Positions 1 through 7,376 of a DNA stretch of 64,000 nucleotides are shown here, in pieces. Position 1 is the first letter of the stretch. Every line of letters starts with the position of its first letter. Source of the DNA: Pygmaiobacter massiliensis (GTDB lineage: Bacteria > Bacillota > Clostridia > Oscillospirales > Ruminococcaceae); contig NZ_OAML01000003.1 of assembly GCF_900199435.1 (NCBI RefSeq), positions 248,001-312,000 on the forward strand. Direction: 5' to 3'. The notes beneath the pieces are model-generated. The model did no database searches. It saw only the letters and a list, made by a program, of their open reading frames with translations, and had not been told where the DNA came from. A program made the translations under genes and the position numbers.

Positions 1-2
1 TT

Positions 3-518
3 GTGGTTGCACTTGCCACACCGGCGGTGCTGCTGTTCTCCCCCATTATTGTAGAGCTGGGTGAGCAGCGCGGCCTTTCAGAGTCAGCGGCGCACCTTTC
101 TATTATTATTGGCAGCTTTGGCAGTGCGGCCGGCCGGCTTGCCATGCCTGCACTCTCTGACAAAATTGGCCGCCGTGCAGTGGATCTCGGATTGTTTGCC
201 GCGCTCTGTCTGCTGTCGGTTGCCTTTATTTTTGCACAGGGGTGGTGGGTTATCGCAGGCTATACTGTGCTGACTTTCTGCTATTCCGGTGAGGCCGCGG
301 TAATTCCTGCACTGGGTACCGACCTTTTTGGCTTTAAAAATGCGGGTGTCAACTACGGGTTTCTCGCACTGGGCATGAGCCTTGGCAGCGTGGTGTTTTC
401 TCTGATTGCCGGCGGCTTTGGAGCTGTGCTGGCACGCAATATCATTGCCATTGCCGCCACCGCGCTGGGGTTTGTGCTGCTGCTATTCTTGAAACCCACG
501 CAGGGCAAAAAGCTTTAA
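3..518 (+). CDS. MFS transporter, C-terminal part (5' end outside window)
   Basis: The reading frame is open from the first bases, so the true start lies upstream of the window and only about the last 171 residues are seen. The protein is almost wholly hydrophobic with five or six likely membrane helices. A short basic loop with the sequence SDKIGRR sits between two helices, the classic cytoplasmic loop signature of the major facilitator superfamily, and a later segment with KNAGVNYGF resembles the oxalate/formate-antiporter-like branch. It would be a secondary transporter of a small organic solute in the cytoplasmic membrane. The substrate cannot be inferred. A strong terminator follows. Confidence 0.75.
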   Translation: MVALATPAVLLFSPIIVELGEQRGLSESAAHLSIIIGSFGSAAGRLAMPALSDKIGRRAVDLGLFAALCLLSVAFIFAQGWWVIAGYTVLTFCYSGEAAVIPALGTDLFGFKNAGVNYGFLALGMSLGSVVFSLIAGGFGAVLARNIIAIAATALGFVLLLFLKPTQGKKL

Positions 519-583
519 ACGGTTACCGTGTAATTAGCAAGTTGCAAGCCGCAACGCTGGTTTGCTTTATATGAAGAAAAAAG

Positions 584-618
584 AACCCTGCAATGGCATT
601 GCGCCATGCAGGGTTTTT
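584..618 (+). terminator. Rho-independent terminator after the MFS gene
   Basis: AACCCTGC and GCAGGGTT arms, with an inner ATGGC/GCCAT pairing, are followed by a run of T. It lies 66 bases after the transporter stop codon. Confidence 0.8.
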
Positions 619-667
619 GATATGTGTTTTGTAAGCTAACTTGGCAAGTGATAAAAGAAAGTGTTGC

Positions 668-1177
668 CTAAAGTGCGATTTCAAATCCATATTCGCGCAG
701 AGTAAGGTCCTCGTCTATTCTTTCTTCGCAGACACCACCGGCTTGCCGAAAACCGTTTTTGCAATATAAATTTATGGCCGGGGTGTTGATATCCAGCACA
801 AAAAGCCGCAGGTAGTCGGCATTGTTTTGTTTTGCAAGCGCCATTGCTGCTTGCAAAGCTTTACTGCCAAGACCGTGCCGTGGGTAGGCGGCACTTACCC
901 CCAAACGTTCTAAGTAAAATGCTTTTCCATGCCTGTTTTCCCAGGTAACATAGGGTTCGCCGGAGTTGGATTCGCAGAGCGCAAAAGCGGCAACAATGGT
1001 ATCGGTGCAGTCTACCAGCAGGTGCAGCCGATGCTTTTCTATATCGCATGCAAAAAATTCGCAAGGGTAAAATTCGTCCCAGATAGGCAGACCTTTTTGG
1101 TGCATCGACGCGATGATTTGGCGATACATTGTTTTGAGTTTTGGCAAATCATCGGAGGTAGCTAATCGCAGGTTCAT
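668..1177 (-). CDS. GNAT family N-acetyltransferase
   Basis: A 169-residue protein with the layout of the GCN5-related acetyltransferase fold: an N-terminal strand with MNLRLATSDDLPKL, a central ERLGVSAAYPRHGLGSKAL segment that matches the acetyl-CoA binding motif (pattern V-x-x-x-x-R-x-x-G-x-G), and a C-terminal NLYCKNGF motif typical of the family. It should transfer an acetyl group from acetyl-CoA to an amine. The acceptor is unknown. The start is the second of two adjacent ATG codons, placed about 7 bases after AGAGG; the open frame continues further upstream but has no ribosome site there. Confidence 0.85.
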   Translation of the reverse strand: MNLRLATSDDLPKLKTMYRQIIASMHQKGLPIWDEFYPCEFFACDIEKHRLHLLVDCTDTIVAAFALCESNSGEPYVTWENRHGKAFYLERLGVSAAYPRHGLGSKALQAAMALAKQNNADYLRLFVLDINTPAINLYCKNGFRQAGGVCEERIDEDLTLREYGFEIAL

Positions 1178-1302
1178 CATAAATCCTCTATTCGGTTGGC
1201 ACTGCCCGGCGCGTTTGCCGCAGTTAAGCCATGGTGTTTTTATGAGTATACCATTCTCGCTTTGCAAGGGCAACTTCCACAGTACAGACTGCGAGATCTA
1301 AA

Positions 1303-1351
1303 ACAATATAAAACTGCCGAGACAAGCATGTTTTACTTGCCTCGGCAGTTT
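1303..1351 (-). terminator. Terminator after adenine deaminase
   Basis: AAACTGCCGAG pairs with CTCGGCAGTTT around a CAAG/CTTG extension. On the minus strand the stem is followed by TTTTATATTGTTTT. It lies just after the deaminase stop codon. Confidence 0.8.
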
Positions 1352-1364
1352 CAGGTGCTGATGG

Positions 1365-3122
1365 TTACTCAATTACAACAGGGATGAATTTTTGGCGCAG
1401 TACATCCACAAGGCCAAGGTTAGAAACTCGCACCTCGGGAATGACGGTAAGTGCAAAGGAACCGGGCTGAATGATCGGGTTTTGGCCCTTCATGCCAAGT
1501 GCCCGCACCGCCTCTTTGATAGCAACGACGCGAGGTGCCATCTGCTCAACAGGCTGAGCAGACATCAATCCGCCGACCGGCAGCTCGAGCAGTCCGGTTA
1601 CCTTGCCGTTTAAAACGCTGGTAACACCGCCGCCGCATTGCTGTAGCTGGTTTGCGGCAAGTGCCATCTCGGCAGGGTCGCGGCCCAGAACAACAAGGTT
1701 GTGGCAGTCATGGCTGATGGTTGCAGCCACTGCACCCTGCGCTATGCCGCAGCCGCGGACCAAGCAGGTGGTGTGTCCGCCGCCTTTGCCATGCCGCTCA
1801 AAAACGGTTAAGTAGCAGAGGTCAGGACGGTCTGAAATATCAATTTTTCCATTTCGCACCGGCACTTCATCGCGGCAGAGATGGGTGAGAATGGGCACTG
1901 CATCGTCAAAGCCAATCACATGCACGTCGGCTTTGGCGCCTTTTGCCGCAATCGAAAACTGTTCTTCAGTCGGCGCGGTGGGTAAAATTACAGTGTTGCG
2001 TTTTTCAATTTCTCCGCTCGGTGTAAGGTCTACGGGGGTAATCAGATGGCCGCCTTTGCTGACAAGCTCACCCTCCACGTAAACCTCGGCCACTTGGAAT
2101 GTCTCCAAATCGTCAAGCAGCAGAATATCTGCGGCTCTACCAGGGGCAAGTGCGCCAATGCGGGTATTGCCTAAAAGCTGTGCCGCGTGCAGGGTGGCCA
2201 TGCGAATCGCCTGCACCGGAGGCACGCCAAGTGCAATGGCCCGACGCACTGTATTATCCTGCGCACCCTCGGCCACAAGGTCGTCTGGCTCTCGGTCGTC
2301 GGTGCAAAGGCAGGCGTTGTCAGGCCAGTTTAGCTCTTGCAGTGCGGGTACAATGGCCGCAAGGTCGTGGCAGGCACTGCTTTCGCGGCACTCTACTACC
2401 ATGCCGTTGCGCAGTTTCATCTTTGCCTCTTCGGCATTGGTGGTTTCGTGGCAGCTGGCAATTCCGCTGGCAATATAAGCAGCAAGGGTCGGCATATCGG
2501 CATTGGGTGCGTGGCCAAAGGCGGGTTTGCCCCGCTTTGCGCATTCTTCCACAATAGCCGACATGCGTGGGCTTTCCTGCACCACGCCAATGTAATCCAT
2601 CACCTCGGCCAGACCAGCGACATTTGGTTCATCGAGTAATTTGCCAATTTCGCCGGGGCCAAATTCTGCACCGCTTGTTTCAAACCCAGGCAGTGCCGGA
2701 ACACAGCTGGGCACCGCGTATAAAATGCGCATTTTTGCTTTCGCTGCATCTTTTTGCATGTAGTGGAAGGCATCTGTACCAAGTACATTACAAATCTCGT
2801 GCGGGTCTGCCACAATGGTGGTTACGCCGCGGGCAGCGCATACGGCACCATAATAGCGTGGTGTCATCATGCTGCTCTCGATATGAATATGGGTGTCAAT
2901 CAGGCCGGGGGCGGCATAACGCCCGCCGCAGTCGATGACCTCGCAGCCAGAGAGCCCCGCTTCACCGGGGGAGGTGACATAGGCAACAAGCCCGCCGCAT
3001 ACCCCGATTTCTGCCGGGTAAATCTCGCGCGTGAACACATTGACAAAATGCAGGTTGCGAAATACTTTTTCAAAAGGTCCACGGGTGCGCGCAGCAGCCA
3101 TAGCGATGTTTCTGTCTTTCAT
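1365..3122 (-). CDS. ade: Adenine deaminase
   Basis: A 585-residue amidohydrolase matching the usual length of adenine deaminase, which converts adenine to hypoxanthine and ammonia in purine salvage. Visible metal-site motifs are DTHIHIESS near residue 90, ADPHEICN, the GHAPN motif in the middle and CTDDREPDDL after it. The C-terminal third contains the family's GGGVTSVLNG and LGLMK-like segments. The start ATG follows AAGGAG by about 9 bases; a longer open frame upstream (12 more codons) lacks a ribosome site. It is transcribed alone from a promoter divergent from the flavin reductase gene and ends at a strong hairpin. No purine riboswitch was found in the leader, although a long hairpin lies at about 3206-3243. 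Confidence 0.93.
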   Translation of the reverse strand: MKDRNIAMAAARTRGPFEKVFRNLHFVNVFTREIYPAEIGVCGGLVAYVTSPGEAGLSGCEVIDCGGRYAAPGLIDTHIHIESSMMTPRYYGAVCAARGVTTIVADPHEICNVLGTDAFHYMQKDAAKAKMRILYAVPSCVPALPGFETSGAEFGPGEIGKLLDEPNVAGLAEVMDYIGVVQESPRMSAIVEECAKRGKPAFGHAPNADMPTLAAYIASGIASCHETTNAEEAKMKLRNGMVVECRESSACHDLAAIVPALQELNWPDNACLCTDDREPDDLVAEGAQDNTVRRAIALGVPPVQAIRMATLHAAQLLGNTRIGALAPGRAADILLLDDLETFQVAEVYVEGELVSKGGHLITPVDLTPSGEIEKRNTVILPTAPTEEQFSIAAKGAKADVHVIGFDDAVPILTHLCRDEVPVRNGKIDISDRPDLCYLTVFERHGKGGGHTTCLVRGCGIAQGAVAATISHDCHNLVVLGRDPAEMALAANQLQQCGGGVTSVLNGKVTGLLELPVGGLMSAQPVEQMAPRVVAIKEAVRALGMKGQNPIIQPGSFALTVIPEVRVSNLGLVDVLRQKFIPVVIE

Positions 3123-3269
3123 ATTCCACGCTCCTTTCTGGTTGGGGGCAGCTGGCAATTACCGGCTACCCGATACAGCGGCTTCAAAATCCCCATTTGA
3201 GCAAAGGGCATTTTCTCGCTTTTGACAGCAAAAGAAAACGCCCCTTTGGCCAATTTTGGTTTATCTATT

Positions 3270-3298
3270 ACCATACCGAAAACGCGAAGATTTGTCAA
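3270..3298 (-). promoter_or_regulatory. Promoter of adenine deaminase
   Basis: On the minus strand TTGACA (3298-3293), a 17-base spacer and TATGGT (3275-3270). The -35 box is consensus and the -10 box is weaker. The leader is about 140 bases long. Confidence 0.6.
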
Positions 3299-3307
3299 TA
3301 AAATATT

Positions 3308-3338
3308 TCGACAAATTTAACGCAGAATGTGCTATACT
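3308..3338 (+). promoter_or_regulatory. Probable promoter of the flavin reductase gene
   Basis: TATACT at 3333-3338 is a good -10 box. The upstream TCGACA (3308-3313) is an imperfect -35 with a 19-base spacer. A TTTGTC/GACAAA inverted repeat (3291-3315) covers the -35 region of this promoter and that of the divergent deaminase promoter. Confidence 0.45.
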
Positions 3339-3369
3339 AAGACAAATACAAAAGATAGGAATAAACGAT

Positions 3370-3957
3370 ATGAGCAAACAAAATTGGCGAGGCGGCGCAC
3401 TTACCAGCCCCGTGCCGCCCGTACTGGTAACCTGCGGCAGTGTAGAAGACCCCAAGGTGCTGACCATTGCGTGGACAGGCACGATTAACACCAAGCCGCC
3501 CAAAACATATATTTCTGTACGGCCTACCCGCGCATCGTACCCGATACTGCGTGAAACCGGTGAGTTTGTTATCAACCTTGCACCGGCCTCTCTGGTGCGT
3601 ACGGTAGATTACTGCGGCTGCAAAAGCAGCAGCAACACCGATAAATTTGCCGAGTGCAACCTGACGGCAGAACCTTCTGCCCAAGTAAGCGCACCATCCA
3701 TTGCGGAATGCCCCGTCTGTATTGAATGCCGGGTATTTGATATAATTCCGCTTGGCAGCCATGATATGTTTTTGGCTGACATCGTCGGCATTGCGGTGGA
3801 CGACCAGTTTTTAGACCCCGATGGGAAGCTGCGGCTTGACAAAGCAGACCTTTTGGCGTACGCCCATGGCGAATATTATCAGCTGGGCAAAAAGTTGGGC
3901 ACTTTTGGTTTCTCTGTGCGTAAAAAACCTGTAAAAAAAGCGCGCCGCAAAAAATAA
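3370..3957 (+). CDS. Flavin reductase-like (DIM6/NTAB family) FMN-binding protein
   Basis: A 195-residue protein of the flavin reductase-like family, which binds FMN in a split beta-barrel. Typical features are PPVLVTCGS near the N-terminus, TIAWTGTINTKPP, the YISVRPTRASYP strand and GEFVINLAP, followed by a DYCGCKSS segment. The C-terminus is very basic (KKPVKKARRKK). Clostridial members of this family are usually annotated as flavin reductases or flavoredoxins; the electron acceptor here is unknown. The start ATG is preceded by TAGGAA; a 38-codon extension upstream is open but lacks a ribosome site and covers the promoter. Confidence 0.85.
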   Translation: MSKQNWRGGALTSPVPPVLVTCGSVEDPKVLTIAWTGTINTKPPKTYISVRPTRASYPILRETGEFVINLAPASLVRTVDYCGCKSSSNTDKFAECNLTAEPSAQVSAPSIAECPVCIECRVFDIIPLGSHDMFLADIVGIAVDDQFLDPDGKLRLDKADLLAYAHGEYYQLGKKLGTFGFSVRKKPVKKARRKK

Positions 3958-4127
3958 AAGAGGCTGGCCCCACGATATGCAACCATGCCCTGCGGCCGCA
4001 GAGCAAAACAGCACACTGTGGTTTAGCGCGCTGTCACCTGTAACAGGGTGGCTGCCGGTGGCGCAGCGAAACCGTGGCAAAAGCGGCACCGGCAAAATAT
4101 CTTTTGATATTAGCAGGAGGGAGAAAA

Positions 4128-5000
4128 ATGGCATATAAAATTTATGAAATAAATCAGCTGATGGATCATTTGTCGCAGGTGTTTGACACCGTGCGGCTGG
4201 TGGACCCGATGGATGGGCGCATACTATTGCCGCAAGAGGGAATTTTGCAGCCAGATAAATACTGCTTTTCGATATGGGAAGATAATACCCGTTGCGAAAC
4301 CTGCATTAGCAAAACAGCTATGGAGACAGGTGAGCGCAAAGTGAAATTTGAATTTACCGACGAGGCAACCTATCAGGTGATTGCCTGCCCCATACAAATC
4401 GAACAGCGAGACGGTAGCCTTTACTACTGCATCATGGAGATTGTGTTTGCCGTAAAGGATGCTTTGCTGGTAGGGGCACGCGGACAGCACAATTTTAATA
4501 TGAACATCGTAACGTACCAGAAAAAACTTTATCAGGACTCCTTGACCAAAGTTTTTAACCGTCGCTATTTTGATGAGCGGATTTTCTGTGACAATGCGCG
4601 ATGTGTGCTTTCGGATATGGTCGTTTTTGTAATGGTGGACCTCAAAAAGTTTAAGCTGATCAACGATACATATGGTCATAGTACAGGTGATTGGGTGCTG
4701 CAGCGAACCGCCAAAGTAATGCGCGCCTGTGTCGGCAACGAAGACTCGGTCATCCGTATCGGAGGCGACGAGTTTTTGCTCATTCTCAATGACAGCACTG
4801 CACAGGATGCGGAAAAAGTCATCGAGAACATTAACAGAAAGATGGCAAAAGAGGTCATCTACGACCCGGAAAAGCAGCTGTGCGCCGTAGCGAATTTCGG
4901 CATTGCTTCTACCACTCAGTTTAAAAATACTTCGGCCTGCATCAATGCCCTGCTGAAAGAAGCCGACGAAAAAATGTTTTTGGATAAAAATAAAGATTGA
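4128..5000 (+). CDS. GGDEF-domain diguanylate cyclase
   Basis: A 290-residue cytoplasmic protein. The C-terminal half is a GGDEF domain with DLKKFKLINDTYGHSTGD and an intact RIGGDEF active site, so it should make cyclic di-GMP from two GTP. The N-terminal 120 residues form a PAS-like sensor with CFSIWEDNTRCETCISK, a Cys-containing pattern common in Clostridia GGDEF proteins. The inhibitory RxxD motif expected upstream of GGDEF is not present (the four residues there are GNED), so classical product inhibition is unlikely. A strong AGGAGG lies 7 bases before the chosen ATG; an 18-codon upstream extension has no such site. A bidirectional terminator follows. Confidence 0.9.
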   Translation: MAYKIYEINQLMDHLSQVFDTVRLVDPMDGRILLPQEGILQPDKYCFSIWEDNTRCETCISKTAMETGERKVKFEFTDEATYQVIACPIQIEQRDGSLYYCIMEIVFAVKDALLVGARGQHNFNMNIVTYQKKLYQDSLTKVFNRRYFDERIFCDNARCVLSDMVVFVMVDLKKFKLINDTYGHSTGDWVLQRTAKVMRACVGNEDSVIRIGGDEFLLILNDSTAQDAEKVIENINRKMAKEVIYDPEKQLCAVANFGIASTTQFKNTSACINALLKEADEKMFLDKNKD

Positions 5001-5005
5001 ACAAA

Positions 5006-5040
5006 AAAAGCCGCGAAGCGTAACAGCTTTCGCGGCTTTT
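5006..5040. terminator. Bidirectional terminator between GGDEF and flippase genes
   Basis: AAAAGCCGCGAA pairs with TTCGCGGCTTTT; A and T tracts flank both sides, so it can end transcription from either of the two convergent genes. Confidence 0.85.
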
Positions 5041-5053
5041 GATTTTAAAAGGT

Positions 5054-6478
5054 TTACTCCGCTTTGCGGTGGCCGAGCAGTTTCATCAGGCTCAGCAAAA
5101 GCGGTTTGGCATTTAGTACAATAACAAACAGCGCAGGCAAAGCCGCCCACAGCTGCCAATACGGTACTTCCGCAATCATACAAACGGATTCGGCAGCGAG
5201 CAGCAACACCGAAACGGTCATGCGTGAAAGGTGCAGGTTGAACGGCAGCAGGGCACGTGTGTTAATAGCACGCAGAATAAATACCAGCAGGTAACTGGCA
5301 AAGGTGGCAAGCGCTGCACCGTTGGGACCCATTTTAGGAATGAGCAGGAAATTTAAAATAAGGTTTAGCACCGCGCCCGCCATCATTGTAAACAGGTTTG
5401 CACCAGAGCGCTTTTCTACCATGTAAATACTGCCCATAAAGCTGACAAAACAGCTGAACACAGTAGCAATTACAAGGACAGGGATATACTGCCAGGAAGG
5501 GTAGAAAGGCGAAGTAAGAGATGCAGTGAGCAAAATGACAATCAGCTTTGCGCAGTAAATCAGCCCAGCCGCCCCGATAAAAAGCAGTGCCTGATAGCTT
5601 AAAAACACCTTGCTGAAAAAGTGAGAACGCCCAGGGCTGTTTCGGTCTCCGTCGGTAACGGCAGAAAGTTGCCAGGCCTCGGTAAACAGAGTTGAAAACA
5701 GCATAATAATATTCGGCACCCGATAAGCGGTTTCATAAAGGCCGTTCATCTCGTTGCCCAGCATATAGGTAATAAAAACGTGGTCGCTGGTGTTGGTAAT
5801 CCACCAGAACATGCTTGCGGGAATCAGCGGAGCCGCATATTTGAGCATCTCTAAAAAGACACCTTTGTCAAACTTGCGGAATGAAAGATAATGGCGCAGC
5901 CCGGCTACCAAAAACAAAAAACAAGCCGAGAAAAAGTCTGCAGCGGCGGTTGCCAGCACATAGCCGGAAATGCCCCATTTGAATACGCCGAGAAACAGCA
6001 CCACAAAGGTGAGGTAGAGCACGGTATTCAGCAGGCCATCCACCGCGTAGAGCCGGGTGTACTGCTTGGCACGTACAAACTGGCTGCACAGGTTGCGCAA
6101 TACGCTCATCAAAATGTAGACACAAAGCAGCGCGGTATATTGGCCGGTGCCGGGAATGCGCACCAGCAGAGGCCAGCAAAGCAAAAGCGCAGTAAAACCA
6201 ATCATAATGGCAACGAAGCCGCCGGTGAACACGCTGGATTTATTATAGGTTTTGTCTAGCCCAAAGCGGATAACAGCATTTGCAATGCCAAGAGAAACAA
6301 GCGGCAAAAGCAGCTGCGCATATTTGGTGATAAGGTTGGCATCGCCAAAATCGCCCAGCTGCAGAACGCGCGTGAAAAAAGGCATCAGCAGAAAAACGAG
6401 GATTTTGCTGGCAAACGAGCTGATGCCGAACAGCACGGTATTCGAGAGCAGACGCTTGTATTTGTCCAAAAGGTTCAC
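5054..6478 (-). CDS. Polysaccharide/lipid flippase (Wzx/MATE-like, MOP superfamily)
   Basis: A 474-residue integral membrane protein with about 12 to 14 helices, the size and shape of oligosaccharide flippases. The N-terminus MNLLDKYKRLLSNTVLFGISSFASKILVFLL and the FTRVLQLGDFGDANLITKY segment are typical of the polysaccharide biosynthesis protein family. A middle helix pair with YAAPLIPASMFWWITNTSDHVFI is characteristic of the Wzx branch. It probably flips a lipid-linked glycan across the cytoplasmic membrane. No glycosyltransferases are near it, so the glycan is unknown. The start is GTG, with only a weak ribosome site. Confidence 0.85.
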   Translation of the reverse strand: MNLLDKYKRLLSNTVLFGISSFASKILVFLLMPFFTRVLQLGDFGDANLITKYAQLLLPLVSLGIANAVIRFGLDKTYNKSSVFTGGFVAIMIGFTALLLCWPLLVRIPGTGQYTALLCVYILMSVLRNLCSQFVRAKQYTRLYAVDGLLNTVLYLTFVVLFLGVFKWGISGYVLATAAADFFSACFLFLVAGLRHYLSFRKFDKGVFLEMLKYAAPLIPASMFWWITNTSDHVFITYMLGNEMNGLYETAYRVPNIIMLFSTLFTEAWQLSAVTDGDRNSPGRSHFFSKVFLSYQALLFIGAAGLIYCAKLIVILLTASLTSPFYPSWQYIPVLVIATVFSCFVSFMGSIYMVEKRSGANLFTMMAGAVLNLILNFLLIPKMGPNGAALATFASYLLVFILRAINTRALLPFNLHLSRMTVSVLLLAAESVCMIAEVPYWQLWAALPALFVIVLNAKPLLLSLMKLLGHRKAE

Positions 6479-6586
6479 CTGCCCGGTTCGTAAATTTTGT
6501 TAAAAAGCAAGACGCAGCCGTTTTATCCGAAGATTCGCCGCCCCATAAAGAAGCGGTTTTGCAAACAGCAAGCGCCGTAATTATTT

Positions 6587-6615
6587 ATTATACTATATTA
6601 TAGGCAAAAACGCAA
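6587..6615 (-). promoter_or_regulatory. Promoter of the flippase gene
   Basis: On the minus strand TTGCGT (6615-6610), a 17-base spacer and TATAAT (6592-6587). It lies about 110 bases before the GTG start. Confidence 0.6.
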
Positions 6616-6635
6616 AAATCCAGTGGTTGCCGCAG

Positions 6636-7184
6636 TTACATTGTGCGCAAAGCAGCACGTCTGCGCTTGTAATCGGGTAATATTTCCGCAAGCTGAGCAT
6701 AAAATCCCTTGCCGTGGTTGGGGTGGTTAAGGTGCACCAGTTCGTGAACCACAACATATTCCACTGCGTCAAGCGGTTTATCGAGTAGTCGACGGTTAAA
6801 AGTGATTTGAGGACGGGCGGGATAGCAAACGCCCCAGCGGCTTTTCATGGTGCGGTACTTGAGGGTAAGCGTACGGCCGGACAAAGCGTTTTCAAAAAGC
6901 GGTGCGTACTTTTCTACCAAAGGTGCAAAGAATTTCTCGCATTCGTCATCCGTATAAGTACAGGACGGCAATTCTGCCGGGGCTGCAGCAAGCCGTGCCC
7001 AGGCCGCAATAATCCAATCTGCGCGAGAAAGCACAAAAGCGTCTACTTCACTCACAGGCACCCGCGCCGGGGCACTGACAGTGAGGCTACCATCTTTTTG
7101 TACACGAAGATTTAAGTTTTTCACGCGTTTGCGTGTCAAAACATAGCAAAAGGATGTTCCATCTTTATTTAAATGGCGTTCCAC
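6636..7184 (-). CDS. YgjP-like zinc metallopeptidase domain protein
   Basis: A 182-residue protein of the YgjP/DUF45 family related to WLM and SprT metallopeptidases. The active site is the HELVHLNHPNHGKGF block near residue 145, giving the HExxH-type zinc ligands plus the downstream HGKGF. Upstream is the family pattern RTMKSRWGVCYPARPQITFNRRLLD. The substrate is not known for most members. The GTG start lies 8 bases after GAGGT. It has its own promoter, divergent from nrdD. Confidence 0.88.
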   Translation of the reverse strand: MERHLNKDGTSFCYVLTRKRVKNLNLRVQKDGSLTVSAPARVPVSEVDAFVLSRADWIIAAWARLAAAPAELPSCTYTDDECEKFFAPLVEKYAPLFENALSGRTLTLKYRTMKSRWGVCYPARPQITFNRRLLDKPLDAVEYVVVHELVHLNHPNHGKGFYAQLAEILPDYKRRRAALRTM

Positions 7185-7216
7185 AAAATTTTACCTCTTT
7201 CGCATTTTGTCAACCT

Positions 7217-7245
7217 ATTATAACTAGCTTTTTGCAATTTGGCAA
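7217..7245 (-). promoter_or_regulatory. Promoter of the YgjP-like gene
   Basis: On the minus strand TTGCCA (7245-7240), a 17-base spacer and a perfect TATAAT (7222-7217), about 30 bases before the start codon. Confidence 0.55.
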
Positions 7246-7285
7246 ATCAAACAAAAAAGCAAAAATTTTTGCTCTAAAAATGCAG

Positions 7286-7313
7286 TTGACCGTACTAGAT
7301 ATTGTGCTATAAT
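7286..7313 (+). promoter_or_regulatory. nrdD promoter with NrdR-box-like spacer
   Basis: TTGACC (7286-7291) and TATAAT (7308-7313) are separated by 16 bases. The spacer itself, 7292-7307, reads GTACTAGATATTGTGC and agrees at nearly every conserved position with the 16-base NrdR box (core C-W-A-n-A-T-A-T-W-G-T-G). A weaker second copy lies at 7333-7348, 41 bases downstream, close to four helical turns. Repression of ribonucleotide reductase genes by NrdR through paired boxes is established; occupancy here is inferred. Confidence 0.6.
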
Positions 7314-7376
7314 GAATAAGCAACACAAAAACACACAAGATACAGATAGTGCTACGAACGAAATTGGAGGACGAAC

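Noticed and set aside
3123-3292. Purine riboswitch in the adenine deaminase leader
   Set aside because: The conserved junction segments of purine aptamers (such as TTTCTACC) are absent; only an ordinary long hairpin is present.
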